NCBI GenBank assembly: GCA_036244855.1
Contig: BQKZ01004542.1
Location: 1-16,225, forward strand
Reading direction: 5' to 3'
Source of the DNA: Temnopleurus reevesii
Taxonomy: Eukaryota > Echinodermata > Echinoidea > Temnopleuroida > Temnopleuridae
DNA length: 16,225 bases
Both the position numbers and the translations under genes were made by a program. Below the pieces are notes generated by a model. That model was not told the DNA's origin and searched no databases. It was given only the letters and a program-made list of their open reading frames with translations. Within the stretch, counting starts at the first letter, position 1, and each line of letters starts with the position of its first letter. Positions 1 to 9,215 of this stretch are shown here, one piece after another.

Positions 1-550
1 GATTAATCCGTCGAAGGCGAAACCGTTTTTCGCAAATATATATCACAATTTTAAAGACACTTGAACCTCTGAAATTCGCAACTTATTGGGGAAGATTGAA
101 TCTGTGGTGAGCAAATCTAATTTAGAGTTGTTGCCTCTTCGATATTGCAGCAAAACAGCGATTTTCTCCTTTGTTTTCTAATTTCTTTATTTTCTTCCTT
201 CAACTAGACCAAGTGTCAGTAGCTTGCTCAAAACTATGTCGCAATTTTTTAAACCTTGCATCCTTCAATAAATTTGAAAGCATGATAGAATGAAAATATA
301 AAAGTATGACAAAAGCTAAATAAATGATAAATACATTTAAAAAAAATAGAACAAACATACATCTTTTGTTATTTTGTTATTCTGCTACAGTGAGCACGAC
401 AGTTACTCAATTAAAAAGGATTTGAAAACTGTCTTCCGTCATTATTGCAATTATTCTTTGACACATAAGGATGATAGGGGGATATTTGGGTTCTAATAAT
501 AATACAAAAAATATAGTCTTAACATGAAATCAATGTAACCCACGACAAAT

Positions 551-1111
551 TTAAAGGGGAATTACACCCAGACAATAATGAATAGTCAATAAATAAAGAA
601 AATTTGAGCAAATCGGATAATCTGTTCAAAAGTTATGAATTTTCAAAGTTATCATTTCCACCTGTGCTGGGCATCCTTGAATTGGCAGCGTATAGCCAAT
701 TAGCATAATATGTGATGTCATACATGGAGAACTCCTCATTCACTTTGTATATCAATTTATTGCAAGTGGATCAATATCATATTTCAAATGAGGAATGAAA
801 ACCGTTCTTTCTGGACTGCTTGCAGAATTGATGTGGCTATTTAACCTAAAAAATAAAAAAACTCTGTCTACTTTTCTGGAAAAAGAGGAAAATTTGAAAT
901 TTTGTGCACAAATTGAATGGAGAGTTCTCCATGTTGGCAACTATTTTGTGCCTGTACGTTTGCCAATTTAAGGAGCCCATGAAGGATGTAAATCAAAACA
1001 TTGAAAATTCATAATTTTGAATGGATTTTGCTCAATTTTTCACAGTTTGTTCATCTTATTTTTCTTCATTTAATGATAGCAACTTAATGTCTGAGTGTAG
1101 TTCCCCTTTAA
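551..1111. mobile_element. foldback MITE with ~100-bp terminal inverted repeats and TTAA ends
   Basis: The left end reads TTAAAGGGGAATTACACCCA. The reverse complement of the right end reads TTAAAGGGGAACTACACTCA. The similarity continues inward for roughly 100 bp, through AATTTGAGCAAA and TTATGAATTTTCAA. Both ends carry TTAA, as expected of a TTAA-target (piggyBac-like) non-autonomous element, though a longer intrinsic palindrome is possible. The ~360-bp centre has no coding potential that I credit. It includes imperfect copies of GGAGAACTC/GAGTTCTCC near its two sides. It lies in intron 3. A related terminal relic is at 14292-14406. Confidence 0.75.
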
Positions 1112-1283
1112 GGACGGGGATGGGGGTGGAGGGGGGGGGGGGGGGTAGGGGGTTCAACTAGCTTTAATTTTGCCCCCCCCCCCCACCGAGGAACTGACAA
1201 GAAAAAAAAAAGGTGCTTAGCTAAAATTTGCCCCCCCCCTGCCAATCAGCCCTGAGGAATTGACATGCAAGGGGGGGGGGGTA
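1112..1283. repeat. G and C homopolymer tracts with a duplicated short unit
   Basis: Immediately beyond the MITE is a G-rich run (about 1117-1151) with a G tract of more than ten. C tracts follow near 1174-1185 and 1231-1239, then another G tract near 1270-1281. Two related units, each a C tract followed by GAGGAA(C/T)TGACA, lie about 70 bp apart. The G tracts could form quadruplexes or pair with the C tracts. Homopolymer lengths may contain assembly errors. Confidence 0.6.
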
Positions 1284-2227
1284 AGAAAGAAAGAACTAAT
1301 GTGCTGGTTTGGAGTTACTAACATGGACTTTACTCAAACTTTAGACAAACCAAAGACACAAAATCAAACAGCAACTGGAGCGTGCTCACTTCGAAACAAA
1401 TTATTGTTATCAAAAATTGTGTTTTCTTGGTTATGCTTTTTTTTTCAAACAGCAACAAAAACAAAAGATGGAAAATGGGGGATCATAATGACTGATATTT
1501 TTTATATTAAAAATAGATTAGAAAACGCTTTAATCCGAAATTCATCCATGCGGTCTCCCACCCTATCTCACTTTGATCTGGGGCGAAATATACAACCCTA
1601 AACGGTCCTAAAAATATTCGCCTCACTGCCAAACGTTTGGGGCAAAAAGTCAACCCAACCGACTTTTGGGTATTTTTTCCCTCATTTGTTGAGCAAAATC
1701 ATATTGTTAGCCTCATTGTCAACTTCACTTACTGTTTGGTAAAGAATAAGAATACTCAATTGTTGGGTAAGTTGCCAATAAAACCTAAATATTTACAGAA
1801 CATTTACCAACAATTGGTTCGGTTGACTGACATTTTTTGCAGTGTTCTTTCAATTAATTTTCCACCTTTCCCCCAAAAATGTTAGGGGGCTGCCCGCTCC
1901 TCCCTTCCACCCTGGCTACGCTCCCGGTCATGGTATGCAGTTAACTAGAATGTGTGTAACATTATGTCAACATTGGCAAATTTTACCACATTTTGTGCAC
2001 AAATGATTTAATCGAAATCCTTCTCATGTCTCAGAAGGTCATGGAAACTTCAGAAAAGAAAATAATGGGGAAAAAATGATAGCAAACCCTGCAATGACCC
2101 AAAAAGAACAGCAACAACAGAAACAACAGACAAACATTAACAACATCAAACACAGAACAGGGAAATCATAAAAGCGACAATTTGGGCGCCATCACACGCA
2201 ATTTTTATAATTGAAATAGTGTTATTT
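1284..2227. other. intronic sequence with possible old repeat remnants
   Basis: This stretch is AT-rich. A segment at about 1600-1950 has recurring AACCCAAC/TTGGGT-like words and ends in CTGGCTACGCTCCCGG-like text common in dispersed repeats. I could not define its boundaries or family. The open frames here lack codon structure or homology that I recognise. Confidence 0.3.
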
Positions 2228-2478
2228 AATGTTCTTTCTGTTTTGTATTTCAATTACGTATTTAAATGATATTTGAATTTGTAATGTATTTTTCATATTC
2301 ATGTTTATTCATGTTTTTTTTTTTTGCTGCTCTATCCCATTATGGATGTATTCTATTGCTGTTTTGTTGTATTTTTTTTTCATATATGCATATTTATTGT
2401 ACACAGGACGTGATTGAAAAGCAGTTTTTACAACTTAATGCACCTACCCTGTCTTTAAAGAAGACTATAATAAGTAAT
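2228..2478 (+). repeat. dispersed ~240-bp repeat, copy 1
   Basis: This copy matches 13814-14049 over its length, in the same orientation. Both begin AATGTTCTTTCTGTTTTGTA and share TATGCATATT near the middle, then GCAGTTTTTACAACT, TGCACCTACCCTG and AAGACTATAATA. Flanking sequence differs in the two places. The tail of the second copy (AGTAAATAAA) suggests a retroelement 3' end in plus orientation. The family is not identified. Confidence 0.7.
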
Positions 2479-2866
2479 ACATGAATATCTAAAGCAGATA
2501 GTAAAACACTGTTATCCAAAAACTCATTTAGTCGTCACTATTTTAATTCTGCATACCTGAAATGTTGGGCAAAAGGCTAAACCAAAAATCATTACCATCA
2601 GAAATGATACAATGTCCACATATTTATTTCATAGAGAAATATTCAACATTTCTTATCGTGGATATATTTGTATAACATACAAACTCATTCCCTTTTTAAT
2701 CGTAAAATCGCCGGCGAGATTCGGAATGTTAGGGTTTTTTCGCTTGTCAGAATTTGTTTTTTTTTTTGTTTTTTTTTTACTGTACCCCAAATAAAAAAAA
2801 GCTAGCGATGGATTTGAAATTTGTTTAATCCAAATAAAAATGAGAACAAATATTTATTTCTCTTAC

Positions 2867-2918
2867 CACTGTGGTTCTCTTGCTTCCGGCATTTGGCGCG
2901 TCGATTCTGGAACCAAAC
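2867..2918 (-). CDS. shox: SHOX-family homeobox gene, coding exon 3 (recognition helix, homeodomain residues 47-60)
   Basis: This 52-nt exon is too short to find by open-frame length. I found it by looking for the missing end of the homeodomain. It encodes VWFQNRRAKCRKQENHS plus the first base of the next codon. VWFQNRRAKCRKQE completes the 60-residue homeodomain exactly, and RRAKCRKQEN is a SHOX/SHOX2 signature. The recognition helix has Gln at position 50 and Asn at 51, so a TAAT-type site is expected. The acceptor is CCCCCAAAG|GTTTGG, in phase 0 and joining exon 2 at residues 46/47. AAG is a weaker acceptor than CAG or TAG. The donor is G|GTAAGA in phase 1. Vertebrate SHOX reads ENQMHKG here, so this exon seems two codons shorter but leaves in the same phase. 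The following coding exon or exons, with the OAR motif, were not found in 1-2866 and should lie outside the window. Confidence 0.93.
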
Positions 2919-3220
2919 CTTTGGGGGAAATGAAGCAATATCAAATTAGTGGCAATAACTTATTCAAATAGCGACATTCACTGTGGTACATGGGTTATGC
3001 TACTAAATTTCATTGCAAATATTTTATTTAAAAATGTCATTTGAAGAAAAGCCTATAAAATCTGTTAAAGTAAAACTCGCACACACAACAAAAACAGCAA
3101 ATACAATGATAAACTTTGTGTGTGGATTTTTATCAATGAACTCATTCAATTATTTTGATGAGACATGATAGGTCTTAAATCCATTACTTTGGTTTAAAAA
3201 TTATACAACCTAAAATCACG

Positions 3221-3250
3221 ACGACCTCCACCATCAACCACCACCACCAA

Positions 3251-3293
<43 letters not shown>

Positions 3294-3847
3294 GTCGTCG
3301 TCGTCGTCGTCGTCATCATCATCACGAAGCATCATCACCATCATCATTGCCATCAACTTCACCAACATCATCATCACCCCCACCATCCCCGCTTTTATAC
3401 CGCCACCACCACCACAACCACCATCATCATCATCATCATCGTCATCACCATCATCATTATTATTATCATAAATAGCCGTCGCCATCATAATTATTAATAT
3501 CATGATTATCACCATACTGATCATCATCATCATCATCATCATCTTGAGCACCACTATTATGTAGTACCACTGATACTACCACAATCGACGAGAAAATAAT
3601 CATTATCACACTGACCATCACCACCACCATCACCACATCATCATCATTGGTAATTTACTACATGTACCTGAACTCTCGCTTCCGAAAGCCCCAGTTTCCT
3701 TCTCAACGCCTCTCTCTCTCTCATAAACGCATCAGGATAATGCGTATCAACCCCACCACCACCGTCATTAACATAATCATCATCATCGTCGTCGTCGTTG
3801 TCGTCATCATCATCTTGAGCCATCATCACCACATCCACTACCATCAC

Positions 3848-3888
<41 letters not shown>

Positions 3889-4062
3889 ATGTGATCATCA
3901 TCACCACCATCACCATCCTCACCACCATCAACGTCATTATCATCATCATCATCATTACCATCATCATCATTATTGCGAACTATCGTAATAGCATCGTCAT
4001 TGATACCACAGCCACCACCACCACCACAATCAATGATAAATCATTATCATCAACATTATCAT
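3221..4062. repeat. CAT/CAC/CGT triplet microsatellite field in intron 2
   Basis: This is an impure array of CAT, CAC and CGT triplets on the plus strand, interrupted by the pseudo-exon at 3668-3750 and by short unique spacers. A CATCATCTTGAGC-like word recurs near 3537 and 3810, suggesting that blocks were duplicated. The predicted poly-Met, poly-Asp and poly-His frames are products of the triplet array. I do not count them as genes. Confidence 0.9.
3668..3750 (-). pseudogene. partial duplicate of exon 2's 3' end (homeodomain pseudo-exon with an intact donor)
   Basis: On the minus strand this stretch reads [20 protein letters not shown] then SEARVQ, and then CAG|GTACATG. That is a second copy of homeodomain residues of about 23-46 and the splice donor from 4073-4149. 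Compared with the real exon it has a 3-bp deletion (D-E to D before THY) and a 6-bp insertion after MRE, both frame-preserving. It also has synonymous changes at Pro, Asp and Gly codons and a Ser-to-Arg change. Toward the 5' side of the minus strand the match ends abruptly in GGT/GAT triplet repeats. I see no convincing acceptor (no pyrimidine tract with AG) and no first 22 homeodomain residues, so it cannot encode a working homeodomain alone. It lies inside intron 2, between real exons 2 and 3. A decayed tandem duplication is most likely; use as an alternative exon is possible but unsupported. Confidence 0.8.
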
Positions 4063-4066
4063 ATTA

Positions 4067-4843
<777 letters not shown>

Positions 4844-5794
4844 TCAGCGGAGACAATGGCCAAATCTATGTGTCAAATCTCAGTTCGTTGCTACTAACTA
4901 GTCAGATGGAAACTTCATATAAACATGATGAAACTAATACTCTTGAATAAAATTATCAATCTGCTTTCCTTCAGCACCACCATGCCAAATTTGTATGGAT
5001 AAAGACCAACCCACATTTAATAAACAAAAAAAGGAAACTCTTTCGCGGCTCCACAATCTTGCGAAATTTCATCCAATTTACTTTCAAATATTAAAAAAAA
5101 TGACAAGCCTCCAGATATGCCAGAGGACACTACATGAATATATAATCTAAGATAAGATATTTTTTTTTAATAAAGACAGAATAATAATTATGCATGACAT
5201 GGCGTTACCCCAAATGCCCAATTATTCGTTGTGCAGTTGAATTAGGGGCGGGCACCCATATTGAAAAAAGTAACAAATTATAAGTGAAGATTTTTTTTCT
5301 TGCTTGCAATTTCACCGACATCTTACTTACAATTCGCACCCGTTCAAAAAAACAAATGCAAATGTGCTTGTTTCTGCACTCAGCATTCTGAACAGTCGTT
5401 TTCAATAAGTTCAATAAAAAAAAAATATTATAAATACGAATCGGGACCCGAGGCACCCCTTGAGGTAGAGGGTTTGCAAGTTTGTCGGTTTTTTGGTTTG
5501 GTTGGTATATTTTTGTTTTTAATTTGTCGGTTTCTTGGGGCTCAAAATTCGCTCAGCATTATGGAGCCTCGAATTTCCTGAAGCCCAACATCGTAACCAT
5601 AAAACGCATAATGTATGAACTAGTATTTTGTTGAGAAAACCAACGATAATAATCATTTAAACGCTAAAAAATTGAAATAAAATAATCATTTTACATACCA
5701 AATTTATAAAAACAATTATAATCGAAGAAATCCAAGTTTTGCTTCTATGATAAAAAACAAGTACAAAAATGCCACGGATATGTTTATGCTTAAT

Positions 5795-6085
5795 TAAAAT
5801 AGGCCTGTCTTTTCGCATGAGTGTATACCGGGATCTTCTTCATCAAGTCTCCTGGCGTTAATTTTCTTCAGCAAGAAGTTCAACCACATTGTGCTGCACT
5901 CAACCCAGGTGAGGTGAATGGGTACCTGGTAGGAATGTTTACTCCATGAAATGGCAAGCGCGCTGGTGTACGCCGGGCTAAAGCCAGGGGTAATGTAAAA
6001 CGCCTTGAGCACTTAGCAGAGTGGATACGTGCGCTATATATTGTATCTATATATTGCGCTATATATATTATTATTATTATCATTT
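5795..6085 (+). mobile_element. SINE-like or LINE 3'-end repeat with an ATT tail
   Basis: The segment contains AGGTGAATGGGTACCTGGTA, then GCCGGGCTAAAGCCAGGGG, then CGCCTTGAGCAC, and ends GCGCTATATA followed by an ATT run. A module ending in CGCCTTGAGCAC, GCGCTATATA and an ATT tail is typical of SINE and RTE-like LINE 3' ends in marine invertebrates; I assign no family name. The 5' boundary is approximate. A shorter relic with GCGCCTTGAGCAC lies near 14206. Confidence 0.6.
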
Positions 6086-6418
6086 TATGACTCTCCAATT
6101 TCATATTGTGTGATGGTTTTCAATGTTATGAAGTGTACTTTTTTATATTGATCTTTTTAAGAAAGTGAAACAACTGAATTAAATGATTGAGGTCAATACA
6201 GTCATAGACTATCATTTTGACTTAATTTGATGTTATTTCACGCAAAGAAGCCAAGTAAAAGAAATTAATTCCATGAAGAATATCACATCTAACAGTATAG
6301 AAAAAGATTCGTCTATTATCTCGAGCTTTGCTTCCCACCGGTATTTTTAATTTGCAGTATGCTTTTAAAAGTGACTCCACCTTTGATAAAAATCAAAAGT
6401 TACTAAAATCATTTTGAA

Positions 6419-6531
6419 GTCAAAAGAGAGCTGATCCTAGGAGAATCTTAATCATAAGCAAAATAACAACGTTGTCATTTTGCTTATGATTAAGATTCTG
6501 CTAGGATCGAAAGTTCAAGCTCTCTTTTGAC
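6419..6531. repeat. long near-perfect inverted repeat (hairpin or cruciform) in intron 1
   Basis: The outer arms are GTCAAAAGAGAGCT (6419-6432) and AGCTCTCTTTTGAC (6518-6531). Inside them, GATCCTAG, AGAATCTTAATCATAAGC and AAAAT pair with their reverse complements around a central AACAACGTTGTC. The right arm has a short extra insert (GAAAGTTCA) near its outer end. There is almost no loop. It could be a small MITE core or a structured transcript segment. Confidence 0.85.
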
Positions 6532-6708
6532 ATCATAAAACTATTTTGAAATGGTAAACATTGAAACGTGAGAGGAGGTCATAGTATTCAAATACATTAT
6601 TTATTTTGAAGTTGCTAAGATTTTGTCACCCAAAACCTTCGAACGTGTGCCTCCGAAATAATTTCAAATATATACCCATTAAAATCCGAAAGTGTAAAAG
6701 GAAAAGAA

Positions 6709-6782
6709 AAAATGTTGTAGATAGTGGCAATTCCACTCTTCACAGTGTGAATTTAAGAAATTTCCACTCTCTACAACATTTT
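6709..6782. repeat. miRNA-precursor-sized inverted repeat in intron 1
   Basis: The left arm (6709-6732) begins AAAATGTTGTAGATAGTGG. The right arm (6758-6782), as reverse complement, begins AAAATGTTGTAGAGAGTGG. Over 24 positions there are two mismatches. The 25-nt interior contains a second small stem, TTCAC-AGT-GTGAA. Arm length and total size (74 nt) fit a pre-miRNA, but a small foldback repeat would look the same. The host gene's strand would transcribe it as part of intron 1. Confidence 0.7.
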
Positions 6783-7674
6783 AAAGATGGATTTTGATTT
6801 AAAATGTTGCAAGAAATACTCCATAATAAAATTAATAAATTTATTCTCTAAATTCCTAGGATTGAAGAGCTAATCTCAAAGATTGTAATCAGTATACTAA
6901 TATATCGATCGAAATTGGGTTGACATTTTCAATCTTATCAAAGACAAATAAAACATGAACAGATGATGAAGTTATTATCTTTTCATGTTTTAAAACTTTT
7001 TATTTGATTGAAATTTTCAATCCAGTTTTTTGGATTGTTCCCAATTACAATTTCTTAGGTTTATTTTCCATCTGAGGAAAAATACATTAGACTTTCGCCT
7101 AAATTTCAAAATTTATCAGTTTGAAAAAGAAGACTGAGAATGATAAGTTATTGAATTGGAATAATTTAACGGAGTTGATGATTCCATATTTCCTTTTCAA
7201 AATACTTTGGAAATGCCGTGGTCGTTTTTTGACGACAATAGTGTAGGCAACTCTGCACCTTATACACCTACTTTCGGTTTAATTTTTAACCCAGAACCCA
7301 GGTGGTGCTTAGTAGTTGCCTAATTGTGACAAAACAAAAAAATACGGTGTTTTAGAGTGAGAATAAAACAAATCAACGCATTGCATGATAATTCTGTAGC
7401 ACAAATGTTGTAATTGAAACGACTAGTCAATGATAGAACAACCTTTTTTTGCTGCAGCCAAAGGCTAAATTACAAAATGAATAACAAGATTTATAATCAA
7501 TACAAAAGAAGAAAATATCAGAGACCCCACGCAAGGCAGGTATGAAATTACTTAATTTTGTTTCTATAATTGCCTATTAATTTACTAAAAGGCCTAATAT
7601 GACAACGAGATAATATTGTTAACTGAACACATTTTCTATTATTAAGTAAATAAGATAAATGAAGTTTTTTTTAC

Positions 7675-8170
7675 CATTTTCGTCTGTCTTCAATCTCTTG
7701 GCAAGCGTTTCTTCCAAGGGTCCGTCAGCATTCCTTTTTCGGACGGTCAGCGGGAGCGGCTTAAGTCCCTCATGGGCTAGCACCCCGTCATTTCTCCTCA
7801 GCAAACCGGTGTCACTCAACACGAGTCCCTGTCGCGGTGAACACAGCTTCGACGGACTTCCCACCGACTGCCCAAGCCCAATCAGCCCACGGCTTCGGGG
7901 GAGGAAGCTGGTGAGAGCCGGTGTTGACAAGCCGCTGACCGCAGTCGCATGACGACCCTTTCGCTGAGACAAACACTGCCCGGTGGATGAGGGGAGCGTT
8001 GCTGCTGGGCTTCCGATGAGGCTCAGCCAAGCGCTGCATTTCTGAATGCTTGCAAGAGGCCTGCCTCTCACCGTGGATGAAGACGATGATGATGACGACG
8101 ACGAATTCGGAACGAATGTTGCGTCATTCCCTTCAAAAGATTTGTCCACAAAGGCTTGTAATCCTTCCAT
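7675..8170 (-). CDS. shox: SHOX-family homeobox gene, coding exon 1 (N-terminus)
   Basis: This exon encodes residues 1-165 and the first base of codon 166 of a SHOX-like transcription factor, expected to act in the nucleus. The first residues, MEGLQAFVDKSFEGND, resemble the conserved vertebrate SHOX/SHOX2 start (MEELTAFVSKSF). That match is the main reason for choosing this ATG. Its context also supports it, with A at -3 and G at +4 (AAAATGG). A run of ten serines follows at about residues 23-32, encoded by TCG/TCA repeats. The rest is Ser/Pro/Leu-rich with no domain I recognise. It ends in a basic stretch (VRKR at about 143-146, then AKRLKTDEN), which could contribute to nuclear import. The exon ends at a G|GTAAAA donor in phase 1, matching the phase-1 acceptor of exon 2. 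Reading past 7675 would enter the intron and run to a stop codon, so the longer open frame is not the protein. Confidence 0.85.
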
Positions 8171-8177
8171 TTTGCAT
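8133..8177 (-). promoter_or_regulatory. upstream ORF overlapping the SHOX start codon
   Basis: An ATG lies seven bases upstream of the proposed start codon in a different frame. It opens a 14-codon frame that ends in TGA inside exon 1, so the uORF overlaps the true start. Its context (TTTATGC) is weak, while the main ATG context is strong, so leaky scanning would be expected. If transcribed, it could lower translation. Human SHOX mRNA is known to carry regulatory upstream AUGs, but conservation of this one is not shown. Confidence 0.4.
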
Positions 8178-9215
8178 AAAAATTGTTGTAAAACCTCTCC
8201 ACAAAAGCGTTATCAGTGCACAAATTACAGAAAATATCTTTAGGTTATAAATAAGTTTAAAAACTGTATGTCTGTGTAAAAATAAATGTTCGCTTCCGCT
8301 CAGAAAACGTCAAAGAGACATAAAACGAAGTATAAAACTGACAGATAAGCACTAAAAAAGAAGTTAAAACTGCAAAAAGGCAATCCAGTAATCTGAATTT
8401 ATCAACTTTTATTTCTGGCTAAAAGTCCACCACTAATTCTGATCCATTATGAATGTAACAATTTAACATCTACCGCAGATAACTTCCCGCCAAAATATGG
8501 CGCCTTTTTTTGCAAGAGTGTCGTGAAACCGGGGAGAGAAATGATTCGTTTTCAGAGTCACCCCAACCTCTTAAATGTTTGCGACCGGGTCTGTAATTAC
8601 TTGAATAAATGGAATTTGCACGGTCGTTAGCGAATGATCCAGAATAAATCAAATTAGCGCCTTCTTCATCTTCCAAAACGGATCAGATTTTGACCTTTGT
8701 GCATAACACCACAGCGAGAAACTCAGAGACTAATTCCGACTGTAAGAGAGCAAGAGAGAGGGACGTTTAAGAGGGATAGAGAAAGGGAGAGCGGGGAAAA
8801 ACTTGGGCGAAAATCAGAGCGAGTAAAACAAGATGGCTAAGTCAATTACCGACGCTTAACGGCGAGATTGCACTGTTTATAATGGAACAGCGGAAATAAA
8901 ATCATCGCAATGTCTTAATTACAGGATGAAAAAACAAAGCAGCCGTGTAGCTTGTTCAAATTTGTCCGCGATATTTTTTTGGTGATTTTCTTTCTCGCAT
9001 CTATTGTATCCCGCAAGGATTAAGGAACTAGCCGTTTAAATGGCAATTGAAAGCCATTACTTGGTTTGTAATAGGTGCGTATTACAAGGCGATCCCTTGA
9101 GCTGTTATGCTAAAATGGAATGATTCAATCAATTAGGGGTAGTTTAAAGTTTAAATGACGCACGCAACTGATCGGGTTTGCGACAGCCAATCGTAGCTCG
9201 AGGAGACGATGCAAA
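8171..9215 (-). other. 5' flank or 5' UTR region of the SHOX-like gene
   Basis: About 1 kb of ordinary-complexity sequence lies between the start codon and the GT/GA tract. It should contain the 5' UTR and perhaps the proximal promoter. CpG dinucleotides are visibly more frequent at 8470-9210 than in the introns. A GAGA-rich purine run lies at about 8743-8795. A YY1-like CAAGATGGC is at 8829-8837. There is a weak TATA candidate near 8876. An upstream non-coding exon cannot be excluded. Confidence 0.45.
8876..8881 (-). promoter_or_regulatory. possible TATA box upstream of exon 1
   Basis: On the minus strand the sequence reads CCATTATAAACAGTG, which contains TATAAA. A start site would be expected near 8846-8852, giving a 5' UTR of about 680 nt. 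A single hexamer in AT-rich DNA is weak evidence. Confidence 0.25.

Larger units (their letters stand above)
1..2866 (-). other. shox: intron 3 of the SHOX-like gene (incomplete, runs off the window)
   Basis: Sequence downstream of exon 3 on the minus strand, starting with GTAAGA at 2866. I searched it for the C-terminal SHOX exon (an OAR-like SIADLRLKAR motif) and found none. It holds a foldback MITE at 551-1111, G/C homopolymer tracts at about 1112-1283 and a repeat copy at 2228-2478. The stretches 1-550 and 2480-2860 are AT-rich with nothing I can identify. Confidence 0.65.

Noticed and set aside
1260..1601. 113-codon plus-strand open frame
   Set aside because: It begins next to a G homopolymer, has no domain or codon bias that I can see, and lies in intronic repeat-like sequence.
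3241..3560. CRISPR-like regular repeats
   Set aside because: These are triplet microsatellites without unique spacers, in a eukaryotic intron.
3234..3988. Poly-Asp, poly-Met and poly-His open frames on both strands
   Set aside because: They are translations of CAT/CAC triplet repeats; only the homeodomain fragment inside them has protein homology.
6940..7040. Weak inverted repeat around AAAACATGAA and TTCATGTTTT with nearby GATTGAAA words
   Set aside because: The arms are short and interrupted, which is expected by chance in AT-rich sequence.
7619..7674. C-terminal extension of exon 1 (KKNFIYLIYL...)
   Set aside because: It is read-through past the GTAAAA donor into AT-rich intron.
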